Positions 8,283 through 16,519 of a stretch of 64,000 nt of DNA are shown here, piece after piece (the first letter of the stretch is position 1; the number at the start of each line of letters is the position of its first letter). The stretch spans positions 4,248,739 through 4,312,738 of the forward strand of contig NZ_CP070973.1 in assembly GCF_017086405.1 (NCBI RefSeq), written 5' to 3'. Origin of the DNA: Mycobacterium gordonae (GTDB taxonomy: Bacteria; Actinomycetota; Actinomycetes; Mycobacteriales; Mycobacteriaceae). Made by a program: the position numbers and the translations under genes. A model generated the notes under the pieces. That model did not search any database. It was given only the letters and a program-made list of their open reading frames with translations, and was not told where the DNA came from.

Positions 8283-9454
8283 GCCTTTGCCTTCCCCCTC
8301 GCGTGCTCGATTCGTTGCAGGGCCCGCAATCGGACCGGGGCGCTGCGCGGGTTGCGTTCCACCTCGGCTGAGTCCGCTTTTTCCGCGCCGTGGGTCAACG
8401 AGCGGAACAGCGGCCCGTGGCCAGGAAGTTCGACCGGCAGGCCCGGCGGAGTACGCGAGGCGGTCGCGTCGGCGAACAAGCGCTTGACGATGCGATCCTC
8501 CAAGGATTGGTAGGCCATCACCACGATGCGGCCGTCGACGGCGAGCGCGTTCAGCGCGGCGGGAACGGCGTTGCGCAATGAGTTCAGTTCGTCGTTGACG
8601 GCCACCCGCAGCGCCTGGAACGTCCGCTTGGCCGGGTGCCCACCGGTGCGCCGGGCCGGAGCCGGTATGGCTTCGTAGAGCAGGGCGACCAGCTCGGCGG
8701 TGGAGGTAAACGGGGTGCGGGCACGCCGGCGAACGATCTGCGCGGCAATGCGACGGGCAAACCGCTCCTCGCCATAGCGGTGCAGGATGTCGGCCAGCTC
8801 GGCCTCGCCGTAGGTGTTGACGATGTCTGCGGCTGTCGGCGATGACGACGGGTCCATCCGCATATCCAGCGGAGCGTCCTTGGCGTAGGCGAAGCCACGC
8901 TCGGCGCGGTCGAGCTGCATCGACGAGACGCCGAGGTCGAACAGTATGCCGTCGATCGATTCGATTGTGCCGTAACCGGATTCGGTCAATGCGTCAGCGA
9001 TGCCGTCGTAGCGGGTGTGCACCAGGTTGATCCGCTCGGCGAAGGGAACCAGCCGGTCGCGAACGATGTCCAAAGCACTCGGGTCGCGGTCGAGGCCAAT
9101 CAGGCGCAGGCCGGGTAGTTCGGTCAGGAACCGCTCCGCGTGCCCGCCCGCCCCGAGCGTGGCGTCGACCAGGACGGCCCCGGAGCCGTCGGGGCGGTGC
9201 CGGGTCAGCGCCGGCGTAAGCAGGTCGACACAACGCTGGGCCAACACCGGCACGTGGCCGAAATCTGTTGCGCCGGAACCGGTTGCGGCGGAATCACCGG
9301 CGGCGGAATCCGACTCAGGCACGGCGAACCCTCCCCCGCTCCGGATTAGTGGCCGTCGTGACCGTGCACCGAGGCCCCTGTCCGAGACGCACCTGGCGTT
9401 GGGGAAGTACGCCAGGGTCGGTTCGGGCAGAGACCACGGTGCACAGGCATGCAC
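8279..9454 (-). CDS. rsmH: 16S rRNA (cytosine(1402)-N(4))-methyltransferase
   Basis: RsmH (MraW) methylates C1402 of 16S rRNA in the ribosomal P site using SAM. The core starts at GHVPVLAQR and includes the SAM-binding VDATLGAGGHAERFL, LFDLGVSSMQLD, DMRMDP and GGHPAKRTFQALRVAVN blocks. A longer frame begins at 9541 inside mraZ. I chose GTG 9454, one base after the mraZ stop, because the protein from there (391 residues) aligns with the annotated Rv2165c start (xAPWSLPExTLAYFPNAR). The first 65 residues are poorly conserved, so a later start near FAVPESD is possible. The 3' end overlaps the FtsL-like gene by four bases. Confidence 0.95.
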   Translation of the reverse strand: MHACAPWSLPEPTLAYFPNARCVSDRGLGARSRRPLIRSGGGFAVPESDSAAGDSAATGSGATDFGHVPVLAQRCVDLLTPALTRHRPDGSGAVLVDATLGAGGHAERFLTELPGLRLIGLDRDPSALDIVRDRLVPFAERINLVHTRYDGIADALTESGYGTIESIDGILFDLGVSSMQLDRAERGFAYAKDAPLDMRMDPSSSPTAADIVNTYGEAELADILHRYGEERFARRIAAQIVRRRARTPFTSTAELVALLYEAIPAPARRTGGHPAKRTFQALRVAVNDELNSLRNAVPAALNALAVDGRIVVMAYQSLEDRIVKRLFADATASRTPPGLPVELPGHGPLFRSLTHGAEKADSAEVERNPRSAPVRLRALQRIEHARGKAKA

Positions 9455-9455
9455 C

Positions 9456-9887
9456 TCAGAAGATGTCGCCGAGTGCTTCATCGCTGGCCGCGGAGAAGTT
9501 CTCTTCATGAATTTGCTGATAGTCGTTCCAGGCCTGGGCATCCCAGATCTCGAGGTAATCGACGGCGCCGATCACCACGCAGTCCTTGGACAGGCCGGCG
9601 TAGCGGCGATGGTCGGCGGACAGGGTGATGCGGCCCTGCCCGTCGGGGTGTTGTTCGTCAGTGCCGGCCGCGAGGTTGCGCAGAAATGCCCGAGCCTCCG
9701 GATTGCTGCGGGGTGCCTTGCTCGCCCGGCGGGCCAGCTGTTCGAACTCCGCTCGCGGGTAGACAGCGAGGCTGTGGTCTTGGCTCTTGGTGACCATCAG
9801 ACCCCCTGCCAGTGCGTCGCGGAACTTCGCCGGCAGCGTCAGCCGGCCCTTGTCGTCGAGCTTGGGCGTGTAGGTGCCGAGAAACAC
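9456..9887 (-). CDS. mraZ: Transcriptional regulator MraZ
   Basis: 143-residue MraZ with two SpoVT/AbrB-like DNA-binding halves: FLGTYTPKLDDKGRLTLPAK at the N-terminus and DGQGRITLSADHRRYAGL in the middle. In E. coli and other bacteria MraZ binds TGGGN repeats in its own promoter and controls the division cluster. GTG 9887 is chosen because GGAGG lies seven bases upstream and the length then equals Rv2166c; the open frame itself extends to 9950. It is the first gene of the minus-strand run mraZ-rsmH-FtsL-like-pbpB. Matching operator repeats lie at 9925-9959, so autoregulation is likely. Confidence 0.97.
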   Translation of the reverse strand: MFLGTYTPKLDDKGRLTLPAKFRDALAGGLMVTKSQDHSLAVYPRAEFEQLARRASKAPRSNPEARAFLRNLAAGTDEQHPDGQGRITLSADHRRYAGLSKDCVVIGAVDYLEIWDAQAWNDYQQIHEENFSAASDEALGDIF

Positions 9888-9924
9888 TGGGGCACCTCCA
9901 ACTTGCTTCTCACCCAAACACTTC

Positions 9925-9959
9925 GGCCACCATACCCCACAACCCCCCACTTCGCCCCA
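9925..9959 (-). promoter_or_regulatory. MraZ operator: TGGGG repeats at 10-bp spacing
   Basis: Read on the minus strand, TGGGG starts at 9959, 9949 and 9939, with a degenerate TGGCC at 9929. The repeats are separated by exactly five bases and sit 38 bases upstream of the mraZ start. This is the direct-repeat architecture known for MraZ boxes. A TATTTAT immediately upstream (9960-9966) could be the -10 element, so binding would occlude the start of transcription; that is inference. Confidence 0.8.
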
Positions 9960-10099
9960 TAAATACCCCCTCCGCGCGTCCCGGAGTGGCGTTTCCCCAC
10001 GCCAAGCCGTTCAGCACCCGCCTTTCAGACACTCGGGCCACCACCCGGCTGGTATGAAATGCCATGTCAGAGGCGATATTTCGGGTCGCTGGCGAGGAG

Positions 10100-10145
10100 T
10101 GGGGCACAGTGGGGCGCTATGGACACAGGTGCGCTACAAGTGGGG
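10100..10145 (+). promoter_or_regulatory. Second, opposite-strand TGGGG repeat cluster upstream of mraZ
   Basis: On the plus strand TGGGG occurs at 10100 and 10110, then TGGAC at 10120, TGCGC at 10130 and TGGGG again at 10141. The first three are 10 bp apart, as in the mraZ operator but in the opposite orientation and about 140 bp further upstream. No plus-strand gene begins nearby. It may be an auxiliary MraZ site or chance in GC-rich DNA. The remaining intergenic sequence between mraZ and 10227 shows nothing else recognisable. Confidence 0.35.
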
Positions 10146-10226
10146 AACGGGACCGCATCGGGCGGCGTGGATGGCGTGTCGGAGCGACGGAATCTGCCAA
10201 GCTATGAACACCCCGGCGCACACACG

Positions 10227-10258
10227 AAAAAACGGGGCAGCCCGTTGGGCTACCCCGT
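10227..10258 (-). terminator. Intrinsic terminator of the DUF3040 gene
   Basis: On the minus strand a 12-bp stem with one mismatch (arms 10247-10258 and 10232-10243) and a three-base loop is followed by six T residues (10232-10227). It lies 20 bases past the stop codon of the DUF3040 gene and separates that gene from mraZ. Such a U-tract terminator is unusually classical for a mycobacterium. Confidence 0.85.
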
Positions 10259-10277
10259 CCGAAACTCCTGCGTTGCC

Positions 10278-10682
10278 CTACTCGTCGAAACGACGGCGGA
10301 ACCGATCCTCCATGCGATTGGTGAAGGAACCGCCCGAACCCTTGGATCGACGCTGGCGCGACGAACCCGCCGTCGGCCCGCCGGGGTCCGGCCGGCCGGA
10401 CAACCGCCGGCCGGTGACGGCATAGACCACGCCGCCGAACATAACGACAAAGCCGACTACACTGAGAATCGGGAAACTGCCGATCATCGTGGCCTTGAAC
10501 GCCACGCCGGCAACCAGCATGCCAAGGCCCACGACGAACAACGCCGTGCCCTGCAGACGTCGGCGCGCCGTCGGTGCCCGGAAGCCGCCCCCGCGCACGC
10601 TTGACGCGAATTTGGGATCCTCGGCATAGAGAGCGCTCTCGATCTGATCGAGCATTCGCTGCTCATGATCGGAGAGTGGCAT
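10278..10682 (-). CDS. DUF3040 membrane protein (Rv2169c type)
   Basis: 134 residues. The N-terminus MPLSDHEQRMLDQIESAL is the signature of the actinobacterial DUF3040 family. Two membrane helices follow (about 44-63 and 70-90), then a basic Arg/Ser/Gly-rich C-terminal tail. ATG 10682 is preceded by AAGGAGGGA. The function of the family is not known. It is transcribed alone toward mraZ and ends in an intrinsic terminator. Confidence 0.9.
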   Translation of the reverse strand: MPLSDHEQRMLDQIESALYAEDPKFASSVRGGGFRAPTARRRLQGTALFVVGLGMLVAGVAFKATMIGSFPILSVVGFVVMFGGVVYAVTGRRLSGRPDPGGPTAGSSRQRRSKGSGGSFTNRMEDRFRRRFDE

Positions 10683-10964
10683 TCGTCCCTCCTTGCCGAA
10701 ACACTGTCACGTAGCCACCGCTAGCACACCTCTGCCCGTCGTTTAGGGCAATTAACCCCAATGATACGAGGTCAATCTGTGCCGTACCACTGGTTCGAAG
10801 GCGATTCTATCTCGGCTGCGGCACTGTGACGTGATCGGCTGCAGCAGGACGACGGTGTAACCCGTCAGAACCCGCCGCGCGCCCAGTCGCAGCTACCCGA
10901 ATGCTGCGTCCGATACTGGAACCACCCGGAGTTCGTCCGCAGACGATGAAAAGGACACCGCAAG

Positions 10965-11591
10965 TTGGCGACATTTCTCATCGATTTGCCGGCCAAGGAA
11001 ATGGAGCGCCGTCTCGGCGACGCTCTGAGCGTCTACGTCGACGCGATGCGCTACCCCAGGGGCACGGAGAACCAACGGGCCGGGATGTGGCTGGAGCACA
11101 CCCGGCGGCGGGGCTGGAAGGCGGTCGCTGCCGTCGAGGTTGCTGCCCCGGAGGTTGCTGCCGACGGCGCGCGCAGCAATCCCGGCGGGCCGTCGGAGGC
11201 TGAGCTGCACGCCGCGCCACTGGTCGGCATCGCCTACGGCTATCCCGGTGCCCCTGGTCAATGGTGGCAACAACAGGTGGTCCTGGGGCTGCAGCGCAGC
11301 GGCTTTCCGCCGCACGCCATCGACCGGCTGATGACCAGCTATTTCGAGCTGACCGAGCTGCACATCCATCCGCGTGCCCAGGGCCGTGGCCTCGGCGAGG
11401 CGCTGACCCGGCGCCTGCTCGCCGGCCGCGACGAGAACAACGTCCTGCTCTCCACTCCGGAGAACAACGGCGAGGCCAACCGCGCCTGGCGCCTGTACCG
11501 ACGGCTGGGTTTCACCGACATCATCCGCAGTTACTACTTCGCCGGTGATCCGCGACCCTTCGCGATTCTGGGCCGGCCACTTCCCCTATAA
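10965..11591 (+). CDS. GNAT family acetyltransferase (Rv2170 type)
   Basis: 208 residues. The acetyl-CoA-binding motif A is visible as LHIHPRAQGRGLGEALTRRLL (about residues 131-151), followed by RAWRLYRRLGF. The chosen start is TTG 10965, preceded by AAAGGA about ten bases upstream; no ATG fits better. The N-terminal 50 residues (FLIDLPAKEMERRLGDALSV) are specific to this mycobacterial group. Rv2170 has been reported to acetylate isocitrate dehydrogenase; whether this orthologue does so cannot be read from sequence. Confidence 0.88.
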   Translation: MATFLIDLPAKEMERRLGDALSVYVDAMRYPRGTENQRAGMWLEHTRRRGWKAVAAVEVAAPEVAADGARSNPGGPSEAELHAAPLVGIAYGYPGAPGQWWQQQVVLGLQRSGFPPHAIDRLMTSYFELTELHIHPRAQGRGLGEALTRRLLAGRDENNVLLSTPENNGEANRAWRLYRRLGFTDIIRSYYFAGDPRPFAILGRPLPL

Positions 11592-11650
11592 CCGGCCCTA
11601 TAACCGGACGGCTCGCTCATACCTCGCACCGGGTCTGGCACGATGACCTG

Positions 11651-12370
11651 GTGCAAGCCAGCTCTCCCCCGCTTCCAGCCCGCGGATTTACCGCCCGGCG
11701 GCGCCGCGTGCTGGCCATTCTGATGCTGCTGATGCTGGTGCCATTGGCCACCGGGTGCCTGCGTGTCCGGGCGTCGTTGACGATCTCGCCCGACGATCAG
11801 GTGTCCGGCGAGATCATCGCCGCGGCCAAACCCAAGAACAACAAGGACACCGGGCCGCAGCTCGATACGAACCTGCCGTTCAGCCAGAAGGTCGCCGTCT
11901 CCAACTACGACAGCGACGGCTACGTGGGCTCGCAGGCCGTCTTCTCCGACCTGACGTTCGCCGAATTGCCGCAGTTGGCCCACATGAACCCCGACGCCGC
12001 CGGGGTGAATCTGTCGCTGCGCCGCAACGGCAACCTGGTGATCCTGGAGGGCCGGGCCGACCTCACCTCGCTGACCGACCCGGACGCCGACGTCGAGCTG
12101 ACCGTCGCCTTCCCGGGCACGGTCACCTCCACCAACGGCGACCGGATCGAGCCCGAAGTGGTGCAGTGGAAGCTCAAACCGGGCGTCGTCAGCACCATGA
12201 CCGCGCAAGCCCGCTACACCGATCCCAACACGCGGTCGTTCACCGGCGCGGGGATCTGGCTGGGCATCGCCTCGTTCGCGGCCGCCGGAGTGGTGGCGTT
12301 GCTGGCCTGGATCAGCCGGGACCGCTCACCCCGGTTCACGGCCTCGGGGGACCAGACAAGTTCCGGTTAA
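11651..12370 (+). CDS. lppM: Lipoprotein LppM
   Basis: 239 residues with a lipoprotein signal peptide: Arg-rich start, hydrophobic core (VLAILMLLMLVPLA) and lipobox LATGC with the acylated Cys at residue 36. A folded extracytoplasmic domain follows and a C-terminal membrane helix (WLGIASFAAAGVVALLAWI) ends the protein. Matches LppM (Rv2171), reported to affect phagosome maturation in M. tuberculosis. GTG 11651 is used; no clear ribosome binding site precedes it, so a leaderless or weakly initiated transcript is possible. It follows the acetyltransferase by 59 bases and converges on the MTHFR-like gene. Confidence 0.9.
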   Translation: MQASSPPLPARGFTARRRRVLAILMLLMLVPLATGCLRVRASLTISPDDQVSGEIIAAAKPKNNKDTGPQLDTNLPFSQKVAVSNYDSDGYVGSQAVFSDLTFAELPQLAHMNPDAAGVNLSLRRNGNLVILEGRADLTSLTDPDADVELTVAFPGTVTSTNGDRIEPEVVQWKLKPGVVSTMTAQARYTDPNTRSFTGAGIWLGIASFAAAGVVALLAWISRDRSPRFTASGDQTSSG

Positions 12371-12377
12371 GGCGTGC

Positions 12378-13271
12378 TCAGGCGCTGTCGGGCGCCCAGT
12401 AGGCGAGCATCTCGGCGAACGTCTCGAAGGCCGGACCGGACACACCGTAGGTGGCCTCGAAGTGGATGCTCAGCGGAAAGCCGAGATCGGCCACGCCGTC
12501 GACCACCCGCTTATACAGGTCCACCAGCATCCGGCGCTTGTGCGCGGGTTCGCCGGCGGCCAACTCTTTGACGAACTCCTGTTCGCCGGCCACCGCCGCA
12601 TTGCCCGGATCCTGAATCAGCCAGTTGATCAAGCCGACGCGGGTCTCCATTTTGGGCACGAAGCCGAACGACAGCAGGATCTCCGGCCGGTGATCGTTCT
12701 CATTGGCGAACCGGGCCAGGAAATCCACGATCGCGTCCGAGTACAGCAACTGGGTCATGCCGTAGGTGGCGCCCTGGTTGCACTTGAAGGTGAACCGGCC
12801 CTGTTCGCCCTCCCGGGTAGGGATCACAATCACCCCCCTGTTGGTCACCGCGTCCCGGTAGATCGACAGCGCGTCGGTCGGTGCGACGCCGGAGCCCTCA
12901 CCGTCGTTCATGGTGCGCGGCACTCCGACGAACACCACTCCCTCCATGCCGGCGTCGGTCAGCTCGGCTAGGCGCTCGCCGAGGGATGCCTCGTCCATGA
13001 ACGCGGTGACCTGGGTGCACAAGCCGTGCATCCCGGGAAGCTGCGGCCTAATGATCGACCAGAAGTCCAAGACGTCCATCTTGGGCTTCATCGGCACCGG
13101 ACGGTCGTCGTCCTCGGCGATCATGCCCGGGATCATGACGTGCCGGATGCGGCCGTCGAGCCCCGACTCAGCTGAGTACCGCACCACTTTCTGCGCGTCC
13201 TCTGCCGCCTTCTCCCGACCCCCGTCCACGTTCGGCGGCACCAGCTCCAGCGCGATGGTGTTGAGCGTCAC
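12378..13271 (-). CDS. Methylenetetrahydrofolate reductase-like protein (Rv2172c type)
   Basis: 297 residues of the MetF/PutA-like TIM-barrel fold, starting MTLNTIALELVPPNVDGG with GTG 13271 behind GAGAAGGAGCC. The order of blocks (ELVPP, IPGMI, GTGVxP-type loops, SFGFVPKMETRVGLINWLI) fits the short, atypical mycobacterial MTHFR group rather than classical flavin-binding MetF. The expected reaction is reduction of 5,10-methylene-THF to 5-methyl-THF for methionine synthesis. The gene is monocistronic and faces lppM with a seven-base gap. Confidence 0.75.
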   Translation of the reverse strand: MTLNTIALELVPPNVDGGREKAAEDAQKVVRYSAESGLDGRIRHVMIPGMIAEDDDRPVPMKPKMDVLDFWSIIRPQLPGMHGLCTQVTAFMDEASLGERLAELTDAGMEGVVFVGVPRTMNDGEGSGVAPTDALSIYRDAVTNRGVIVIPTREGEQGRFTFKCNQGATYGMTQLLYSDAIVDFLARFANENDHRPEILLSFGFVPKMETRVGLINWLIQDPGNAAVAGEQEFVKELAAGEPAHKRRMLVDLYKRVVDGVADLGFPLSIHFEATYGVSGPAFETFAEMLAYWAPDSA

Positions 13272-13452
13272 GGCTCCTTCTCCCTATGGTTCCCACTGCG
13301 GCCACCCCCCGATGCCCGCTGCCGGGCCACCACGACAGCATAGGGGCGGCGGTGGCGCGACCGAACCAGCCGGGGCTGTCGGCGGGCCACCGGCAACCAG
13401 GCGGCATACACTGTCGGGCCAGAAGCACGCCGAGCAGAAAGGGGCACCTCCG

Positions 13453-14544
13453 GTGAGCCTGGAAGCATCGGCGACCGTCGAAATGGCCGGCGCCATCACC
13501 GAACAACTGCGACGGTATGTGCATCACCGCCGCAGCGAAGCCGCTTATCTCGGCGACGACTACAACACCTTGACCGGCTGGCTGGAAGACTTCGTGCTCG
13601 GCGGCGGCAAACGGATGCGTCCCGTCTTCGCGTACTGGGGTTGGGACGCGGTGAGCGCCGAGGCACCCGATCCGGATGCACTGCTGCTGTTCGGTGCGCT
13701 GGAGCTGCTGCACGCCTTCGCGCTGATTCACGACGATGTGATCGACGCGTCAGCGACGCGCCGCGGTAGGCCGACCGCTCACGTGCATTTCGCGGCCCTG
13801 CATCGCGAACGCAGCTGGCATGGCGCATCCGAGCAGTTCGGTTTGTCGGCGGCAATACTGCTCGGTGACATCGCGCACGCCTGGGCAACCGACGTCATCT
13901 CCGGCGCTGGGCTGTGCCCACCGGCCCGGCAACGCGTCGAACGGGTCTGGTCCGACATCCGGACCGAGGTGCTGGGCGGCCAGTTTCTCGACATCGTCGC
14001 CGAGGCCGCACCACCGGCCTCGACGGCCGAGTCGGTCGCGTCGGCGATGGCCGTCGCCACCTACAAAACCGCCTCGTACACGGTCTCGCGACCCTTGCAA
14101 CTGGGCGCGGCAGCTGCTGCCGACCGACCCGACGTCATGGCGACCTTCCACCAATTCGGGACCGACCTCGGGGTGGCGTTCCAGCTTCGCGACGACGTGC
14201 TGGGCGTGTTCGGCGACCCGGCGGTGACGGGCAAACCCTCCGGTGACGACCTGCGCTCAGGCAAGCGCACCGTCCTGCTGGCCGAGGCCATCCAACTAGC
14301 CGACGAGTCAGACCCGGCGGCGGCCGACCTGTTGCGCACCTCGGTCGGGACCGAGCTGACCGATGCGCAGGTGCGTGAATTGCGCACGGTGATCAAGGAT
14401 CTGGGCGCCCTGGCCGCCGCGGAGAACCGTATCAGCGAACTCACCCAGCGCGCGCTGGCGACGCTGTCCGCCGCACCGATCAGCGTGACGGCCAAAGCAG
14501 GACTCTCCGAACTGGCCCGCCTGGCCACCGACCGAACCGCCTGA
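13453..14544 (+). CDS. idsA2: Polyprenyl diphosphate synthase IdsA2
   Basis: Trans-isoprenyl diphosphate synthase that condenses IPP with allylic diphosphates; 363 residues. The first Asp-rich motif is LIHDDVIDASATRRGRPT, the second is QLRDDVLG (DDxxG rather than DDxxD), and GGGKRMRPVF is also present. The open frame runs from 12910, but GTG 13453 has an upstream GAAAGGGG and gives the expected length; ATG 13483 (MAGAITEQLRRY) is the alternative matching the annotated Rv2173 start. It is followed four bases later by mptA, a polyprenyl-phosphate-mannose-dependent enzyme, so a shared transcript is likely. Confidence 0.93.
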   Translation: MSLEASATVEMAGAITEQLRRYVHHRRSEAAYLGDDYNTLTGWLEDFVLGGGKRMRPVFAYWGWDAVSAEAPDPDALLLFGALELLHAFALIHDDVIDASATRRGRPTAHVHFAALHRERSWHGASEQFGLSAAILLGDIAHAWATDVISGAGLCPPARQRVERVWSDIRTEVLGGQFLDIVAEAAPPASTAESVASAMAVATYKTASYTVSRPLQLGAAAAADRPDVMATFHQFGTDLGVAFQLRDDVLGVFGDPAVTGKPSGDDLRSGKRTVLLAEAIQLADESDPAAADLLRTSVGTELTDAQVRELRTVIKDLGALAAAENRISELTQRALATLSAAPISVTAKAGLSELARLATDRTA

Positions 14545-14548
14545 CCCA

Positions 14549-16057
14549 ATGACAATCACCAAAGAGCGCTACAGTCAACGCCTTTCCCGGTTGCGGGTGT
14601 TCGCCACCGCCGCCGAGGGTGGTCCCGCGCGGCTGGGGTTCGCGGGTGCGGTGCTCATCACGGTCGGCGGCCTGGGTGCCGGCAGCACCCGTCAGCACGA
14701 CCCGGTGCTGGAGTCCATTCACCTGTCCTGGATGCGCTTCGGGCACGGCCTGGTGCTGTCGTCGATACTGCTGTGGCTCGGCGTCGGGTTGATGCTGATC
14801 GCCTGGCTGCGGCTGGGCCGGCAGTGTCTGGCCGGTGCCGCCACCGAATTCACCATGCGGGCCACCACGGCGTTCTGGCTGGCGCCCCTGCTGTTGTCGG
14901 TGCCGGTGTTCAGCCGCGACACCTACTCGTATCTCGCGCAGGGCGCGTTGTTGCGCGACGGCCTGGACCCCTACGCGGTCGGGCCGGTCGGTAACCCCAA
15001 CACGCTGCTGGACGACGTCTCCCCCATCTGGACCATCACCACCGCGCCCTACGGTCCGGCATTCATCCTGGTGGCCAAGCTGGTCACGATGATCGTCGGC
15101 AACAACGTCGTCGCCGGCACGATGCTGTTGCGCCTGAGCATGCTGCCCGGTTTGGCGCTGTTGATCTGGGCCGCACCCCGGCTGGCGAATCATCTGGGCA
15201 CCGACGGCGCGAAGGCGTTGTGGATCTGTGTGCTGAACCCGTTGGTGCTGATCCACCTGATGGGCGGCGTGCACAACGAGATGCTGATGGTGGGCCTGAT
15301 GGCCGCCGGCATCGCGCTGACCCTGCAACGTCACCACGTCGCGGGGATCACCCTGCTCACCATTGCGATCGCGGTCAAAGCCACCGCGGGGCTCGCGTTG
15401 CCTTTCCTGTGTTGGGTGTGGATGCGTCATCTGCGGGAGGATCGCGGCTGGCGACCCGTCCGGGCGTTCGGAGCGGCCGTGCTCGCCTCGCTGGTCATCT
15501 GTGTCGTCGGCTTCGCCGTGTTGTCGCTGGTGGCGGGGGTCGGGCTGGGTTGGCTCACGGCGCTGGCCGGTTCGGTGAAGATCATCAACTGGTTGACCGT
15601 CCCGACCGCGGCGGCCAACCTGATTCACGCCTTCACCAGCGGTTTGTTCGCGGTGCAGTTCTACACCGTGTTGCGGATCGCCCGCCTGATCGGGATCCTG
15701 GTCATCCTGGTGTCACTGCCGGTGCTGTGGTGGCGCTTCCGCCGCGACGACCGGGATGCGCTGCTCGGGATCTTCTGGGTGATGGTCATCGTGGTGCTGT
15801 TCGTCCCCGCCGCGCTGCCGTGGTACTACTCCTGGCCACTGGCGGTGCTTGCCCCGCTGGCCCAGTCCCGACGGGCAATGGCGGCGATCGCGGGGTTCTC
15901 GACGTGGATCATGGTGATCTTCAAGCCCGACGGGTCGCATGGCATGTATTCGTGGCTGCATGTCGGGCTGGCGACCGCTTTCGCGATGCTCGCCTGGTAC
16001 TGGCTGTACCGCGAGCCGGCACCGAGCGACGATCCGGTCGCCGTCAGTACGCCATAG
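14549..16057 (+). CDS. mptA: Alpha-(1->6)-mannopyranosyltransferase MptA
   Basis: 502-residue GT-C glycosyltransferase with about a dozen membrane helices. MptA uses polyprenyl-phosphomannose to elongate the alpha-1,6-mannan core of lipomannan and lipoarabinomannan on the periplasmic face. The FSRDTYSYLAQGALLRDGLD loop after the second or third helix holds the acidic residue expected in GT-C enzymes, and PAALPWYYSWPLAVLAPL lies near the C-terminus. It starts four bases after idsA2 and its end overlaps the convergent Rv2175c-type gene by 14 bases. Matches Rv2174. Confidence 0.95.
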   Translation: MTITKERYSQRLSRLRVFATAAEGGPARLGFAGAVLITVGGLGAGSTRQHDPVLESIHLSWMRFGHGLVLSSILLWLGVGLMLIAWLRLGRQCLAGAATEFTMRATTAFWLAPLLLSVPVFSRDTYSYLAQGALLRDGLDPYAVGPVGNPNTLLDDVSPIWTITTAPYGPAFILVAKLVTMIVGNNVVAGTMLLRLSMLPGLALLIWAAPRLANHLGTDGAKALWICVLNPLVLIHLMGGVHNEMLMVGLMAAGIALTLQRHHVAGITLLTIAIAVKATAGLALPFLCWVWMRHLREDRGWRPVRAFGAAVLASLVICVVGFAVLSLVAGVGLGWLTALAGSVKIINWLTVPTAAANLIHAFTSGLFAVQFYTVLRIARLIGILVILVSLPVLWWRFRRDDRDALLGIFWVMVIVVLFVPAALPWYYSWPLAVLAPLAQSRRAMAAIAGFSTWIMVIFKPDGSHGMYSWLHVGLATAFAMLAWYWLYREPAPSDDPVAVSTP

Positions 16058-16448
16058 CCTGGGCGCGCCGCACCACCTCGCGGGCCTGGTGGGCATGCAG
16101 CGCGTCGACGGGGCGGGCATTGTTCAACGCATCACGCGAGCCGTCACGGGTGACGGTCAGCGACGGATCGGGAGTGAACAGCCAGCGCACGATCTCGGTC
16201 TCGTGATAGCCGCCGTCGTGCAGGATCGTCAACAGGCCCGGCAGGCTCTTGACCACCTCACCGGTACTGGTGAAGAACACCTGCGGCACCACCACACCAC
16301 CGGCGCGGCGTACCGCGACCAGGTGGCCTTCCCGCAGCTGCTGCTGGACTTTGCTCACCGGGATGCCGAGCAGCTCGGCAACCCGGGACAAGTCGTAGGT
16401 TGGCTCGTCGGGATCCAGAACATCGTCGCCGGCCGGGATGCTGCCCAC
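16044..16448 (-). CDS. Winged-helix DNA-binding protein, PknL substrate (Rv2175c type)
   Basis: 134 residues. An N-terminal helix-turn-helix (YDLSRVAELLGIPVSKVQQQLREG) and a C-terminal VDALHAHQAREVVRRAQAMAY are nearly identical to Rv2175c, a DNA-binding protein phosphorylated by PknL in M. tuberculosis. GTG 16448 gives the protein starting GSIPAGDDVLDPDEPTYDL. It is divergent from pknL with a 71-base gap, fitting co-regulation of kinase and substrate. Its DNA targets are not evident from the window. Confidence 0.93.
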   Translation of the reverse strand: MGSIPAGDDVLDPDEPTYDLSRVAELLGIPVSKVQQQLREGHLVAVRRAGGVVVPQVFFTSTGEVVKSLPGLLTILHDGGYHETEIVRWLFTPDPSLTVTRDGSRDALNNARPVDALHAHQAREVVRRAQAMAY

Positions 16449-16519
16449 GACGTCAGTCTAGAACTTGCCGGACGGGCAAGTCTGCGCGTTCCGCGATCAA
16501 ATTGCGCCGTCCACCTACG

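Noticed and set aside
9015..9962. 315-codon plus-strand frame opposite rsmH and mraZ
   Set aside because: Antisense to two conserved genes and runs through the MraZ operator; no motif.
12910..13452. Upstream extension of the idsA2 frame into the MTHFR-like gene
   Set aside because: Overlaps a conserved gene on the other strand; the family length and ribosome binding site place the start at 13453.
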